Shown: positions 26,369 to 34,570 of the stretch, one piece after another | Position numbering within the stretch: position 1 is the first letter of the stretch | How the letters are laid out: the number at the start of each line of letters is the position of its first letter | Source: Bacillota bacterium | GTDB lineage: Bacteria > Bacillota > Clostridia > Lachnospirales > Lachnospiraceae | Reading direction: 5' to 3' | Assembly: GCA_023392615.1 (NCBI GenBank) | Contig: JAEVYT010000039.1 | Location: forward strand, 186,001-250,000 | DNA: 64,000 bases | Notes under the pieces: generated by a model | Database searches by the model: none | Told to the model about the DNA's origin: nothing | Seen by the model: the letters and a program-made list of their open reading frames with translations, nothing else | Made by a program: the position numbers and the translations under genes

Positions 26369-27790
26369 CTATTTAAAGTATGCTTGAAATATCTTTTTTG
26401 CGATAGGTACTGCATATTCACTTCCTGTTCCTACATTTTCTACGATTACACTGACCGCGATCTGTGGATTATCATATGGCGCATATCCCACAAACCATGC
26501 ATGCGCACTTCCGCCGCTATTGTCGGCTGATCCGGTTTTACCCGCCACCTTCTGACTTATATTTTTAAGTTTTTTACCTGTCCCATCTGTTACCACACTT
26601 CTCATCATTTTGCCGATAAAGCCTGATTCTTCGGGCGTCATCGGTTTTCCATATAACTGAGCAGAATAATGCTTTACAATGTTTCCATTTGCATTCTCAA
26701 TACGATCCACGACATATGGCTTCATCATGACACCACCATTAGCAATCGCTGAAGTAATCATCGCATTCTGTAGTGGAGAAATCAGTGTATTGCCCTGACC
26801 GATAGCGGTCTGCATTCCTTCTTTTACCCCCGATACCCCCTTTTTTAGGGTGAACTTGCTGATACTACTCTCCATCTCCACTGGTAGTTTCTGATTGAAC
26901 AGCAAGCTTTGACACAGGTTATAGAATGAATCATAGTTCAAACCTTTTCCTATATTGGAGAATGAGGTGTTACATGACTTTGAAAATGATTCTAAAAGAT
27001 CCACCTTTCCATGTACCTTTCCGTTATAGCAATGAATTACCATATTGTCATATTCAATGTCTCCGGTACAGTGATAGGAATATTTATTATAGTCTTTTGG
27101 ATTCTCTCTCATATATTCTAGCGAAGTTAAAATCTTAAAGGTAGAACCGGGTGGGTATAACCCTTGGGAAGCTCGGTTTAATAAAGATGCCTTCGTATCT
27201 TCATCTGCGATTAACTCCTTCCAATCCTGATCCACTTTATTGGGATCATATGCTGGCTTTGATACCATCGCAAGTATCTTACCGGTGGAGGGTTCCATCA
27301 CCACAACAGCTCCTCGGTAACTGCCCAAAGCATCGTATGCTACCTGCTGTAGGTCTGTTTTTAAGGTTGTAACCACGTTATCTCCAGGGCTTTTATCTCC
27401 GACCAAATCATTATACATTACTTCAAATGCATTAACATTAGAGGTTAGTAGACGAATATCCTCCGACTCTTCAATTCCAGTTTTCCCTTTGGAGGTTCTT
27501 CCTATCACATGAGCAAACACATCTCCATAAGGATACTCTCTTTTTTCTTTTCCTTCCTTGTCGATTTTCGTCTTTGCCAGCACTTCTCCATCAGACGCCA
27601 GTATGTCACCTCGAACCACCCTCTTTGCTAAAATATCCTGACGTTTATTATAAGAGTTATTTATTACTTCTGAACTACGAAAAGATATGAAGTATACGAA
27701 ATATCCCATCATAAATACAAATAATCCGAGAAAGATATAGATGATCATATAAACTGATCTTTTGGGATCTCGATCTGCGTTTATTTTCAT
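26369..27790 (-). CDS. Penicillin-binding protein transpeptidase (PbpA/FtsI-like)
   Basis: The 473-residue protein has an N-terminal membrane anchor at about residues 14-34 and a class B transpeptidase domain with SxxK in PPGSTFK, SxN in SKSCNTSF and KTG in VAGKTGSAD. It cross-links peptidoglycan outside the membrane. It is short for PBP2 or FtsI and resembles the PbpA group found next to a FtsW/RodA gene in Actinobacteria and Clostridia. Its start overlaps the FtsW-like gene by 4 bp, which implies coupled translation and a polymerase/transpeptidase pair. Confidence 0.92.
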   Translation of the reverse strand: MKINADRDPKRSVYMIIYIFLGLFVFMMGYFVYFISFRSSEVINNSYNKRQDILAKRVVRGDILASDGEVLAKTKIDKEGKEKREYPYGDVFAHVIGRTSKGKTGIEESEDIRLLTSNVNAFEVMYNDLVGDKSPGDNVVTTLKTDLQQVAYDALGSYRGAVVVMEPSTGKILAMVSKPAYDPNKVDQDWKELIADEDTKASLLNRASQGLYPPGSTFKILTSLEYMRENPKDYNKYSYHCTGDIEYDNMVIHCYNGKVHGKVDLLESFSKSCNTSFSNIGKGLNYDSFYNLCQSLLFNQKLPVEMESSISKFTLKKGVSGVKEGMQTAIGQGNTLISPLQNAMITSAIANGGVMMKPYVVDRIENANGNIVKHYSAQLYGKPMTPEESGFIGKMMRSVVTDGTGKKLKNISQKVAGKTGSADNSGGSAHAWFVGYAPYDNPQIAVSVIVENVGTGSEYAVPIAKKIFQAYFK

Positions 27791-29139
27791 TCCATCTCCT
27801 CCATTTCTGAATCTTCGTCATCATCAAGTTCTTGATTTTTCCTACGTTTTTTGCTCTTTATATAGATCCCTTGAAGAATCATGAACATGATAACTGTAAC
27901 AAATACGGAACTTCCTCCCTGACTTAACAGAGGAAGGGTAACTCCTGTAGAAGGAATAAATTTGATGACACCTCCCACGGATAAGAATACCTGGAAGGCA
28001 AACATTACAGAATAACCGATTGATAACAAACGGTAAAATGAATCCTCCAGCTCAAGCGCAATATTTATCATCATCATAAAGCAGCTAATATAAATCAGAA
28101 TAACACAGATAGCAAATATACCACCTAGCTCCTCTGAGATTGCAGAAAAGATAAAATCGCTTTCTACAACCGGAATTGAGGTCGGAAGTCCACGATTAAT
28201 ACCCATTCCGAGCCATCCCCCCGTACCTATGGCAAATAGGGACTGAGCAATCTGATATCCCTCTTTGTCAATATAGCGGAAAGGATTCTGCCATGCCATA
28301 ACACGCACTCTCACGTGATTAAATAGTTGATATGCTACATATGATGCACCGCTCCCTGCGATTAGTCCCGACACTAACAAAAGTGGTCTTGAAGTTGCAG
28401 CGTATAACATGAATAAGTAAGTTACGAAAAAGATCAAGGCACCTCCTAAATCTCTTTGTAAAACCAATATAATTACATTCACTCCTGCCATTGCAGATAT
28501 CCAAAAGAGCTTCCTAATTCCTATGTCATTACGCAATAAGGAGGCTATAGAAAATACAAATAAAAGTTTAACGATTTCGGAAGGCTGAATCGAAACATGA
28601 AACACAGTAATCCAGTTTGTTGCGCCATAGCTTGTTGTACCCAAAACTAATACAAGTAATAAGATACCAATTCCGGTTATCCCAAATATCCATCCTAAAT
28701 TTTTTAATATTGTAATCTTAAATATAACAAAGGGAACAATCAGTCCGGCGATTAAAGATGCCCCAACAATCATCACCTGTCTTATCGCATCCTCGTAGGA
28801 TAATCTCGTCAATACGATAAAGCTTACTGCCAAAAGCATCAGCATATTACGTATTAGTAATCTTGATATCTTAGGATAGAGTATGCGATAGATTAATAAG
28901 ACCATCACAAACATAAATACTTCAACCGCATATAACTGAATCAGTTTTAACGAATTCTCCTGAACAATTAAGGTTGCAGATCCGACAAAATGTACCATTA
29001 TTATCATAAAGGACATAAAGTGATATGCTCGTCCCTGTTCTTCTTTGCTTTTATAACCAAATACCCGAAAACAGTAAAATGTATATACACAGATTAAAAC
29101 CAGCATAAAATATTTTATCAGCTCTACTATCAGACTCAT
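27787..29139 (-). CDS. FtsW/RodA/SpoVE family peptidoglycan glycosyltransferase
   Basis: From ATG at 29139, behind AAGGAAGGTGAT, the protein has about 450 residues; the frame is also open from 29160. It is a polytopic membrane protein with SEDS-family blocks: TNWITVFHVSIQPSEIVKLL, LQRDLGGALIFF, GYQIAQSLFAIGTGGWLGMGIN and VTLPLLSQGGSS. SEDS proteins polymerise lipid II together with a class B PBP, here the overlapping downstream gene. The C terminus is charged and acidic (RRKNQELDDDEDSEMEEME). Whether it serves division, elongation or sporulation cannot be decided here. Confidence 0.92.
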   Translation of the reverse strand: MSLIVELIKYFMLVLICVYTFYCFRVFGYKSKEEQGRAYHFMSFMIIMVHFVGSATLIVQENSLKLIQLYAVEVFMFVMVLLIYRILYPKISRLLIRNMLMLLAVSFIVLTRLSYEDAIRQVMIVGASLIAGLIVPFVIFKITILKNLGWIFGITGIGILLLVLVLGTTSYGATNWITVFHVSIQPSEIVKLLFVFSIASLLRNDIGIRKLFWISAMAGVNVIILVLQRDLGGALIFFVTYLFMLYAATSRPLLLVSGLIAGSGASYVAYQLFNHVRVRVMAWQNPFRYIDKEGYQIAQSLFAIGTGGWLGMGINRGLPTSIPVVESDFIFSAISEELGGIFAICVILIYISCFMMMINIALELEDSFYRLLSIGYSVMFAFQVFLSVGGVIKFIPSTGVTLPLLSQGGSSVFVTVIMFMILQGIYIKSKKRRKNQELDDDEDSEMEEME

Positions 29140-29178
29140 CGCATCACCTTCCTTTCTCATCGTATTTTGTCACTATTT

Positions 29179-31686
29179 TTACTCCACACCGCGTTTAAAA
29201 TGTCCGGTCGTATACTCACCAATCGTATTATCGTTAGGTTGTAGCCCATGACAAAATGTATCCGTCATACATTGCATCACCGCAGCCACTTCCTCCTCCG
29301 ATTCAAATGTAAAATCAATTCGTATGGAAGAAGGATTTAAATTCTTTATTTCCGATTGATATTTATGAAGCGACGTCGGTTGACCGTTATATATTGTATT
29401 GTAACACCCGGGACAATTTGTTTGAAGTAAGAACTTCTTCCCCAGTCGATCTACCAGATATCCCTTATTACTGTTTTTCGTTTTCTTACAGCCGGAAGTA
29501 CTTTCATGTAGACACTGAGCAGAAATCATCAACGGCAGATATCCGTATACCAAGAGCTCACACTCCTCAATCCCTAATTGCTTTAATTCCTGATAATTTA
29601 ATTCAAGTGGAGCAGTCATTCGAGTAATTCCAGTCTCTCTCCAAAAATCCTTCGCTTCCCGATTAAAAATATACATATTATGATCGAGAATAAGATTCTT
29701 AGTCGAACCACTATTTATCAATAACGAACGAATTAACTCAATTTCTTCAAGATTTTTAACAACATATCCTGCAATATGATCACTTTCTATTATTCCATTT
29801 ATTTCCTCTTTTAATCTATCATAAACTGTTTGTCTACAAATATGAGGCAGGGCAAGGTAAAATTGCTTTCCGCCAAGACTTGACTGTTTGGACATTTCTA
29901 GTATGGAATCCATAGTAAGAAAATCATATTCCGCATAAATCCGATTTACTTCCGGTACCTGTAACACTTTATGAAACTGTTGTAATGATTGCACTGTGAC
30001 ACTTACTTGATACGGATAATTGCTTGGCAACGAATTTACCTTATATGCCGTTTGCTCCAATATTTGATCAGCATTAATCAAAGTATCCTGATTCCTACGA
30101 TAGCTATGAATTATATTCTGTTCTAGTGAACTGATTGCTTCCCTGCGTATCTCATTCAACCAGGCTACAGGTACAAAAATATTATCTTCAAGATCTATCT
30201 GTAATTCCTCAAAATAAAACAGGGTATCCCCTGTCTTCATCAGAGGTGTCTCCAATTTTTCCTTCGTCATTGGTTGCTTCATCGCTTCTTGCACTACTTC
30301 TTTGTATTCGGATGCAGAAAAGTTCTGATAGGATACAGTTAACTTAAGCCTATGACCAATTTTTGCAGTCAGCCTTCCTTTTATTCCAATCCTTTTATCG
30401 TCGTTAACATAATTCCTTGATAGGTTCTCTAACAAGGCGTTATTCTTTGTTCGATATACCATATCTCCTACCGACATGACCGGTAATCTTCCTGCTTCGG
30501 GATTTCTCGAACCCTTTTCTCGCTTTGATTTATCAAATCTTCGTCCTACGTTCGTAACTAAGACTTCCCCTGAATGATGCGAATCCTTCACGGTAAAATC
30601 ATAGCCCTCCTCCTGCGTATGACGAATCTCTAGAATGTCCTGTGCATTGATATCCTCCGTCAATTTGATCGTCACCTGGCTACCCTTAATCTGAGATACC
30701 TTACCAACATATACACCGCTGTGATTGGGACGATACAACGACATCATATTCTTCCCATGATAGTTTTTTCCATAACCCGAGGAAAATCCACCACGGTTAT
30801 ATACATCCTGCAGCATAATCATATCCTGGCGGAACATATCTCCTGTTAATATCTTCTGATACCCTTCATTACCCAGTTCAAAATAAAGATCGGTATATTT
30901 GCGATATAGATTTGATACCGCTGCTGCATACTCCGGTCGTTTCATTCTCCCTTCAATCTTAAAGGAATGAATTCCTGATTGTACAAGCTCCGGGATTAAC
31001 TCGATTGTATTAATATCCTTCGGGCTAAGTAAATACTTTTCTTCTCTGGAAGAAAGTTTTTTTTGATCCGTATAGTAACTATATGGCATTCTACATGGCT
31101 GTGCACATCTACCACGATTACCACTTCTACCTCCTATGATACTACTCATAAGACACTGACCGGAATAACAGTAACAAAGCGCTCCGTGAACAAAGGTCTC
31201 GATCTCAAGATCCGTATTCTCACTAATCTTCTTAATCTCTTTTAAGCTCAGTTCTCTAGAGGTCACAATTCTGGTAACTCCAGAATCTTTCAATAGATTC
31301 GCACCCTGTGCCATCGTTAATGTCATCTGTGTACTAGCATGAATCGGAAGCTGAGGAAAGTGCTTATGAATAAAATGCATTACCCCAACATCCTGAACGA
31401 TTACGGCATCTAACCCTTGAAGGTAGAATCTTTCAAGATAATGATATAGCTTGTCCCTTAATTCCTTCTCCTTCAATAATGTGTTCACTGTCAGATATAA
31501 CTTTTTGTCCCTGGTATGCGCCTCATCGATTGCATGAAGTAGAGTATCCTCATCCAGATTATTCGCATATGCTCTTGCACCAAAGCTGCTGCCCCCAATA
31601 TAGACGGCGTCACAACCGGCATTCATCGCTTCTCTCATGCCTTCATAAGAGCCGGCCGGTGCAAGTATTTCTATTTTATTTTTCAT
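29179..31686 (-). CDS. U32 family peptidase-like protein with C-terminal DUF3656 (RlhA-like)
   Basis: The product of about 835 residues begins MKNKIEILAPAGSYEGMREAMNAGCDAVYIGG. It carries the U32 signature ETFVHGALCYCYSGQCLMSS followed by GRSGNRGRCAQPCR, whose Cys residues are typical of the family. The long C-terminal half fits the U32+DUF3656 architecture. Relatives include RlhA, which hydroxylates C2501 of 23S rRNA in E. coli, so RNA modification is a better guess than proteolysis. The frame starts at 31695 but the ATG at 31686 begins the conserved sequence. It lies 39 bp upstream of the FtsW-like gene and may be in the same transcript. Confidence 0.85.
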   Translation of the reverse strand: MKNKIEILAPAGSYEGMREAMNAGCDAVYIGGSSFGARAYANNLDEDTLLHAIDEAHTRDKKLYLTVNTLLKEKELRDKLYHYLERFYLQGLDAVIVQDVGVMHFIHKHFPQLPIHASTQMTLTMAQGANLLKDSGVTRIVTSRELSLKEIKKISENTDLEIETFVHGALCYCYSGQCLMSSIIGGRSGNRGRCAQPCRMPYSYYTDQKKLSSREEKYLLSPKDINTIELIPELVQSGIHSFKIEGRMKRPEYAAAVSNLYRKYTDLYFELGNEGYQKILTGDMFRQDMIMLQDVYNRGGFSSGYGKNYHGKNMMSLYRPNHSGVYVGKVSQIKGSQVTIKLTEDINAQDILEIRHTQEEGYDFTVKDSHHSGEVLVTNVGRRFDKSKREKGSRNPEAGRLPVMSVGDMVYRTKNNALLENLSRNYVNDDKRIGIKGRLTAKIGHRLKLTVSYQNFSASEYKEVVQEAMKQPMTKEKLETPLMKTGDTLFYFEELQIDLEDNIFVPVAWLNEIRREAISSLEQNIIHSYRRNQDTLINADQILEQTAYKVNSLPSNYPYQVSVTVQSLQQFHKVLQVPEVNRIYAEYDFLTMDSILEMSKQSSLGGKQFYLALPHICRQTVYDRLKEEINGIIESDHIAGYVVKNLEEIELIRSLLINSGSTKNLILDHNMYIFNREAKDFWRETGITRMTAPLELNYQELKQLGIEECELLVYGYLPLMISAQCLHESTSGCKKTKNSNKGYLVDRLGKKFLLQTNCPGCYNTIYNGQPTSLHKYQSEIKNLNPSSIRIDFTFESEEEVAAVMQCMTDTFCHGLQPNDNTIGEYTTGHFKRGVE

Positions 31687-31899
31687 GATATGCATGCCTT
31701 TCCTTTTATATCAATCTATACTATTTACTAATCTTTCGTTTACAATAGTATTATTTGGTAATCGTTTATAAACTCTGTGTAATATCTATAATCTTATCAA
31801 ATTATAACACTTAAATTAATAATTATGCTTGCTGATATCTGTTTGCCAAATTACCGGATATTTCTCGTCAGTAATATTGTTACAGCTCTATAAATATAA

Positions 31900-31964
31900 A
31901 AGGCTGTCCTCTCCTGATTAGTAGCGCTTGTTGCAGTACTTTCAGTAGTTATATGGACAGCCTT
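31900..31964 (-). terminator. Inverted repeat downstream of zapA, likely terminator
   Basis: Perfect 10-bp arms AAGGCTGTCC and GGACAGCCTT enclose a 45-nt loop that has internal pairing. On the minus strand the second arm is followed by a short T-rich run. It lies 10 bp after the zapA stop. Confidence 0.65.
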
Positions 31965-31973
31965 ATTTTTACA

Positions 31974-32387
31974 TTATCTTTTCTTATCTGCATCTCCTAA
32001 CTCGGTCTCCAGACGAATCATCTTCTTCTGCGCCTCATAAAGCTCTTTTTTTAATTCCTCCAAGTCTCTTTCAGTAGAAAGAAGCTTTGACTGGATTGCG
32101 ATCGCTTCATGTTTCAAATCAAATATCTCATTACTCTTTAAATCTGATTCTGCTTGGATTTCCTTCATTTTGTCCACAGTTTTGAAATAATCATCGGCTA
32201 TGTTAATCTGCATTAATATGTTCTTAAGCTCTGCATCCATAAACCGATAAGCGTCTTTATTTCGAAATTCCATATGCTTACTATTTATGTAGGAAGCAAT
32301 CTTCTGCAGATATTCTTCCCCCTCGTATCCACTTAAGGTATATCTCTTGTTATTAATAATAACTTCAATATCGTGATACTGATCCAT
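31974..32387 (-). CDS. zapA: Cell division protein ZapA
   Basis: From ATG at 32387, behind GGGGGAAAAGG, the protein has 137 residues. The first part, DIEVIINNKRYTLSGYEGEEYLQKIASYINSK, is the ZapA FtsZ-binding domain and the remainder is a long coiled coil (residues about 60-135), longer than in Bacillus ZapA. ZapA bundles FtsZ protofilaments and stabilises the division ring. The frame is open upstream to 32435 but without a ribosome site. It lies downstream of ruvB on the same strand and may be read from its own promoter in the 115-bp gap. Confidence 0.88.
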   Translation of the reverse strand: MDQYHDIEVIINNKRYTLSGYEGEEYLQKIASYINSKHMEFRNKDAYRFMDAELKNILMQINIADDYFKTVDKMKEIQAESDLKSNEIFDLKHEAIAIQSKLLSTERDLEELKKELYEAQKKMIRLETELGDADKKR

Positions 32388-32502
32388 AAACCTTTTCCCC
32401 CTACACTGATAGGAATTTACAAAATAAATAATCAAACCTATTATAACTTATGTTAACCTCGTTGACAAGTTTGTTATAGAAAGTTTATAAAGGCTTTTTA
32501 CA

Positions 32503-33498
32503 CTAAGACATTGGAAGCCCCATATGCTTATATGCCAAATCAGAAGCAACCCTTCCCCTCGGAGTTCTTAGAATCAATCCATTTTGTACTAGAAAAGGTT
32601 CATATACTTCTTCAATTGTACCTACATCCTCACCAATGGTAGTAGCCACCGCTTCAATTCCAACCGGACCACCACTGAATTTTTCAATCATAGTAACCAA
32701 TATCTCACGGTCGATATGATCCAGACCCAATTTGTCCACTTCTAATAAATCAAGAGCAAAACCTGCCACTTCTTTCGTAATTCTACCATCATATTTCACC
32801 TGTGCAAAATCACGTACTCTTTTTAACAATCGATTAGCAAGTCGCGGTGTTCCTCTGGAACGACGTGCTAATTCAAGCGCACCTTCTTCATCTATCTCAA
32901 CCTGAAGTACATGGGCAGATCGAATGATAATATGAGTTAATTCTTCAATTGTATAAAAGTCCATGCGATTTACAACACCAAAACGATCACGAAGAGGTGG
33001 TGTAAGCATACCTGCTCTTGTAGTTGCACCCACCAGTGTAAACTTCGGTAAATCGATTCGTATGGATTTTGCTGCAGATCCTTTTCCAATGATGATATCA
33101 ATTACGAAATCTTCCATTGCGGGATATAGAAGCTCCTCAACCTGGCGATTGAGTCGATGAATCTCATCAACAAACAGGAGATCCCCCTCCTGCAGATTAT
33201 TCAATATAGCTGCCATCTCACCTGGCTTCTCAATAGCGGGTCCGGAAGTAATTTTAATATTTACACCCATCTCATTAGCAATGATACCTGCCAGTGTGGT
33301 CTTACCCAGTCCGGGAGGTCCAAAGAGCAATACATGATCTAAGCTCTCATTACGTTGTTTCGCCGCTTCGATATATATTTTCAGATTATCCTTAACCTTA
33401 GCCTGTCCAATATAATCTTCCAGCATCTGCGGTCTAAGTGATCCCTCAAATCGGTTATCCTCTTCGGTAAATTCAGTTGTTATCAATCGTTTTGCCAT
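32503..33498 (-). CDS. ruvB: Holliday junction branch migration helicase RuvB
   Basis: The 331-residue AAA+ ATPase has Walker A LLFGPPGLGKTTLA, Walker B LLFVDEIHRLNR, sensor-1 VGATTRAG and the C-terminal winged helix ending TPRGRVASDLAYKHMGL. RuvB hexamers drive branch migration of Holliday junctions bound by RuvA. It follows ruvA by 52 bp on the same strand. No ruvC lies next to them, as is usual in Firmicutes. Confidence 0.97.
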   Translation of the reverse strand: MAKRLITTEFTEEDNRFEGSLRPQMLEDYIGQAKVKDNLKIYIEAAKQRNESLDHVLLFGPPGLGKTTLAGIIANEMGVNIKITSGPAIEKPGEMAAILNNLQEGDLLFVDEIHRLNRQVEELLYPAMEDFVIDIIIGKGSAAKSIRIDLPKFTLVGATTRAGMLTPPLRDRFGVVNRMDFYTIEELTHIIIRSAHVLQVEIDEEGALELARRSRGTPRLANRLLKRVRDFAQVKYDGRITKEVAGFALDLLEVDKLGLDHIDREILVTMIEKFSGGPVGIEAVATTIGEDVGTIEEVYEPFLVQNGLILRTPRGRVASDLAYKHMGLPMS

Positions 33499-33550
33499 AA
33501 TCTCTCCAATGTGACTTATCCTATATATTTTATATTAGCTATCTATCAAC

Positions 33551-34156
33551 CTACATCTTTTTCAAACAAAGCTTTAGTATTTCCTCTGAAGTCATACCTT
33601 CCACAATCTCCACCTTATTTACAATCTTTAGTGCATCCGATGCAGAGTATCCAAGCACCGTTAATGCTTGAACAGCTTCGTCCTTTAAATTCATTACTGT
33701 GGAGCCGGTATATTGCATGGTTTGATTAATTAACTTTTGTTCGAAAGCGTTCTCCAGCTTAAATTTATCTTTTAACTCTAGAATTAATTTGCCCGCAGTC
33801 TTATTTCCGATTCCCGGTGCTTTCGATATCGTCTTAACATCATCCGCAAGTACCGCAAAACGTATATCATCCGCTGAGATAAAGGATAGAATTCCAAGAG
33901 CTCCTTTGGGTCCGATCCCATTTACTGTTATCAACAGCTTAAACATCTCTAAATCATCCTTTGTCAGAAACCCAAATAGTCCGATTACATCTTCCCTGAC
34001 ATGTAAGTACGTATATACCTTTACGGTACTTCCAACTGATGGCAGCTGCATAATAGCGGATGAGGGTAATGAAACTTCATAACCGATATTCCCCACCTCT
34101 AGTACAACATAATTTTCCTTTATTTGTGCTAATTCACCTTTTAGATATCCTATCAT
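33551..34156 (-). CDS. ruvA: Holliday junction DNA helicase subunit RuvA
   Basis: The 201-residue protein has the three RuvA domains: an N-terminal OB fold (MIGYLKGELAQIKENYVVLEVGNIGYEVSLP), tandem helix-hairpin-helix motifs (TVNGIGPKGALGILS and APGIGNKTAGKLILELKDK) and the C-terminal UBA-like domain that contacts RuvB (DEAVQALTVLGYSASDALK). It binds four-way junctions. It precedes ruvB and is 130 bp after the YvyF-like gene. Confidence 0.96.
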   Translation of the reverse strand: MIGYLKGELAQIKENYVVLEVGNIGYEVSLPSSAIMQLPSVGSTVKVYTYLHVREDVIGLFGFLTKDDLEMFKLLITVNGIGPKGALGILSFISADDIRFAVLADDVKTISKAPGIGNKTAGKLILELKDKFKLENAFEQKLINQTMQYTGSTVMNLKDEAVQALTVLGYSASDALKIVNKVEIVEGMTSEEILKLCLKKM

Positions 34157-34286
34157 ATTGCACCTCTTCTATGTACTTATCAATTTACACACAGCAAAAC
34201 AACTCATTCGAGCTTTCCCCTGTGGCAATCTATCGTTATTCTTTGAAACCTTTATCCTAAGTTTTTCAGGATATCACCCTTGCGAA

Positions 34287-34538
34287 TTAATCCTTTATCC
34301 TTTCAAAGTGCCCTCTTGTAATATTCAATCTTCCTTCCTGAATATAGTTGAGCACTTCAAAAGCAGTTATCCCCAATGCTTCCGATATCTGTAGTGCATT
34401 ACTGTTTGGGTATTCTTTTAGATACGCTTCGATATCATCAAAATGGTCATTGTCTAGTTGTTTACAGGCTTCACAACTATAAGCCCTAAGGCGTGACATA
34501 AAAATTTTGTGGCAATGCTTACATACATTCCTATACAT
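34287..34538 (-). CDS. Small zinc-ribbon/HTH protein, YvyF-like
   Basis: From ATG at 34538, with AAAGGAG 7 nt upstream, the protein has 83 residues; the frame is open to 34640 but that overlaps the neighbouring gene. Four Cys in two pairs (CKHC near residue 5, CEAC near 22) should form a zinc ribbon, followed by a small helical domain ITAFEVLNYIQEGRLN. This layout matches the YvyF family found beside flagellar genes in Bacillus. No flagellar genes are near here, so its role is open. Confidence 0.7.
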   Translation of the reverse strand: MYRNVCKHCHKIFMSRLRAYSCEACKQLDNDHFDDIEAYLKEYPNSNALQISEALGITAFEVLNYIQEGRLNITRGHFERIKD

Positions 34539-34570
34539 TAAGAAACTCCTTTCCGGATAAAATGTAATTG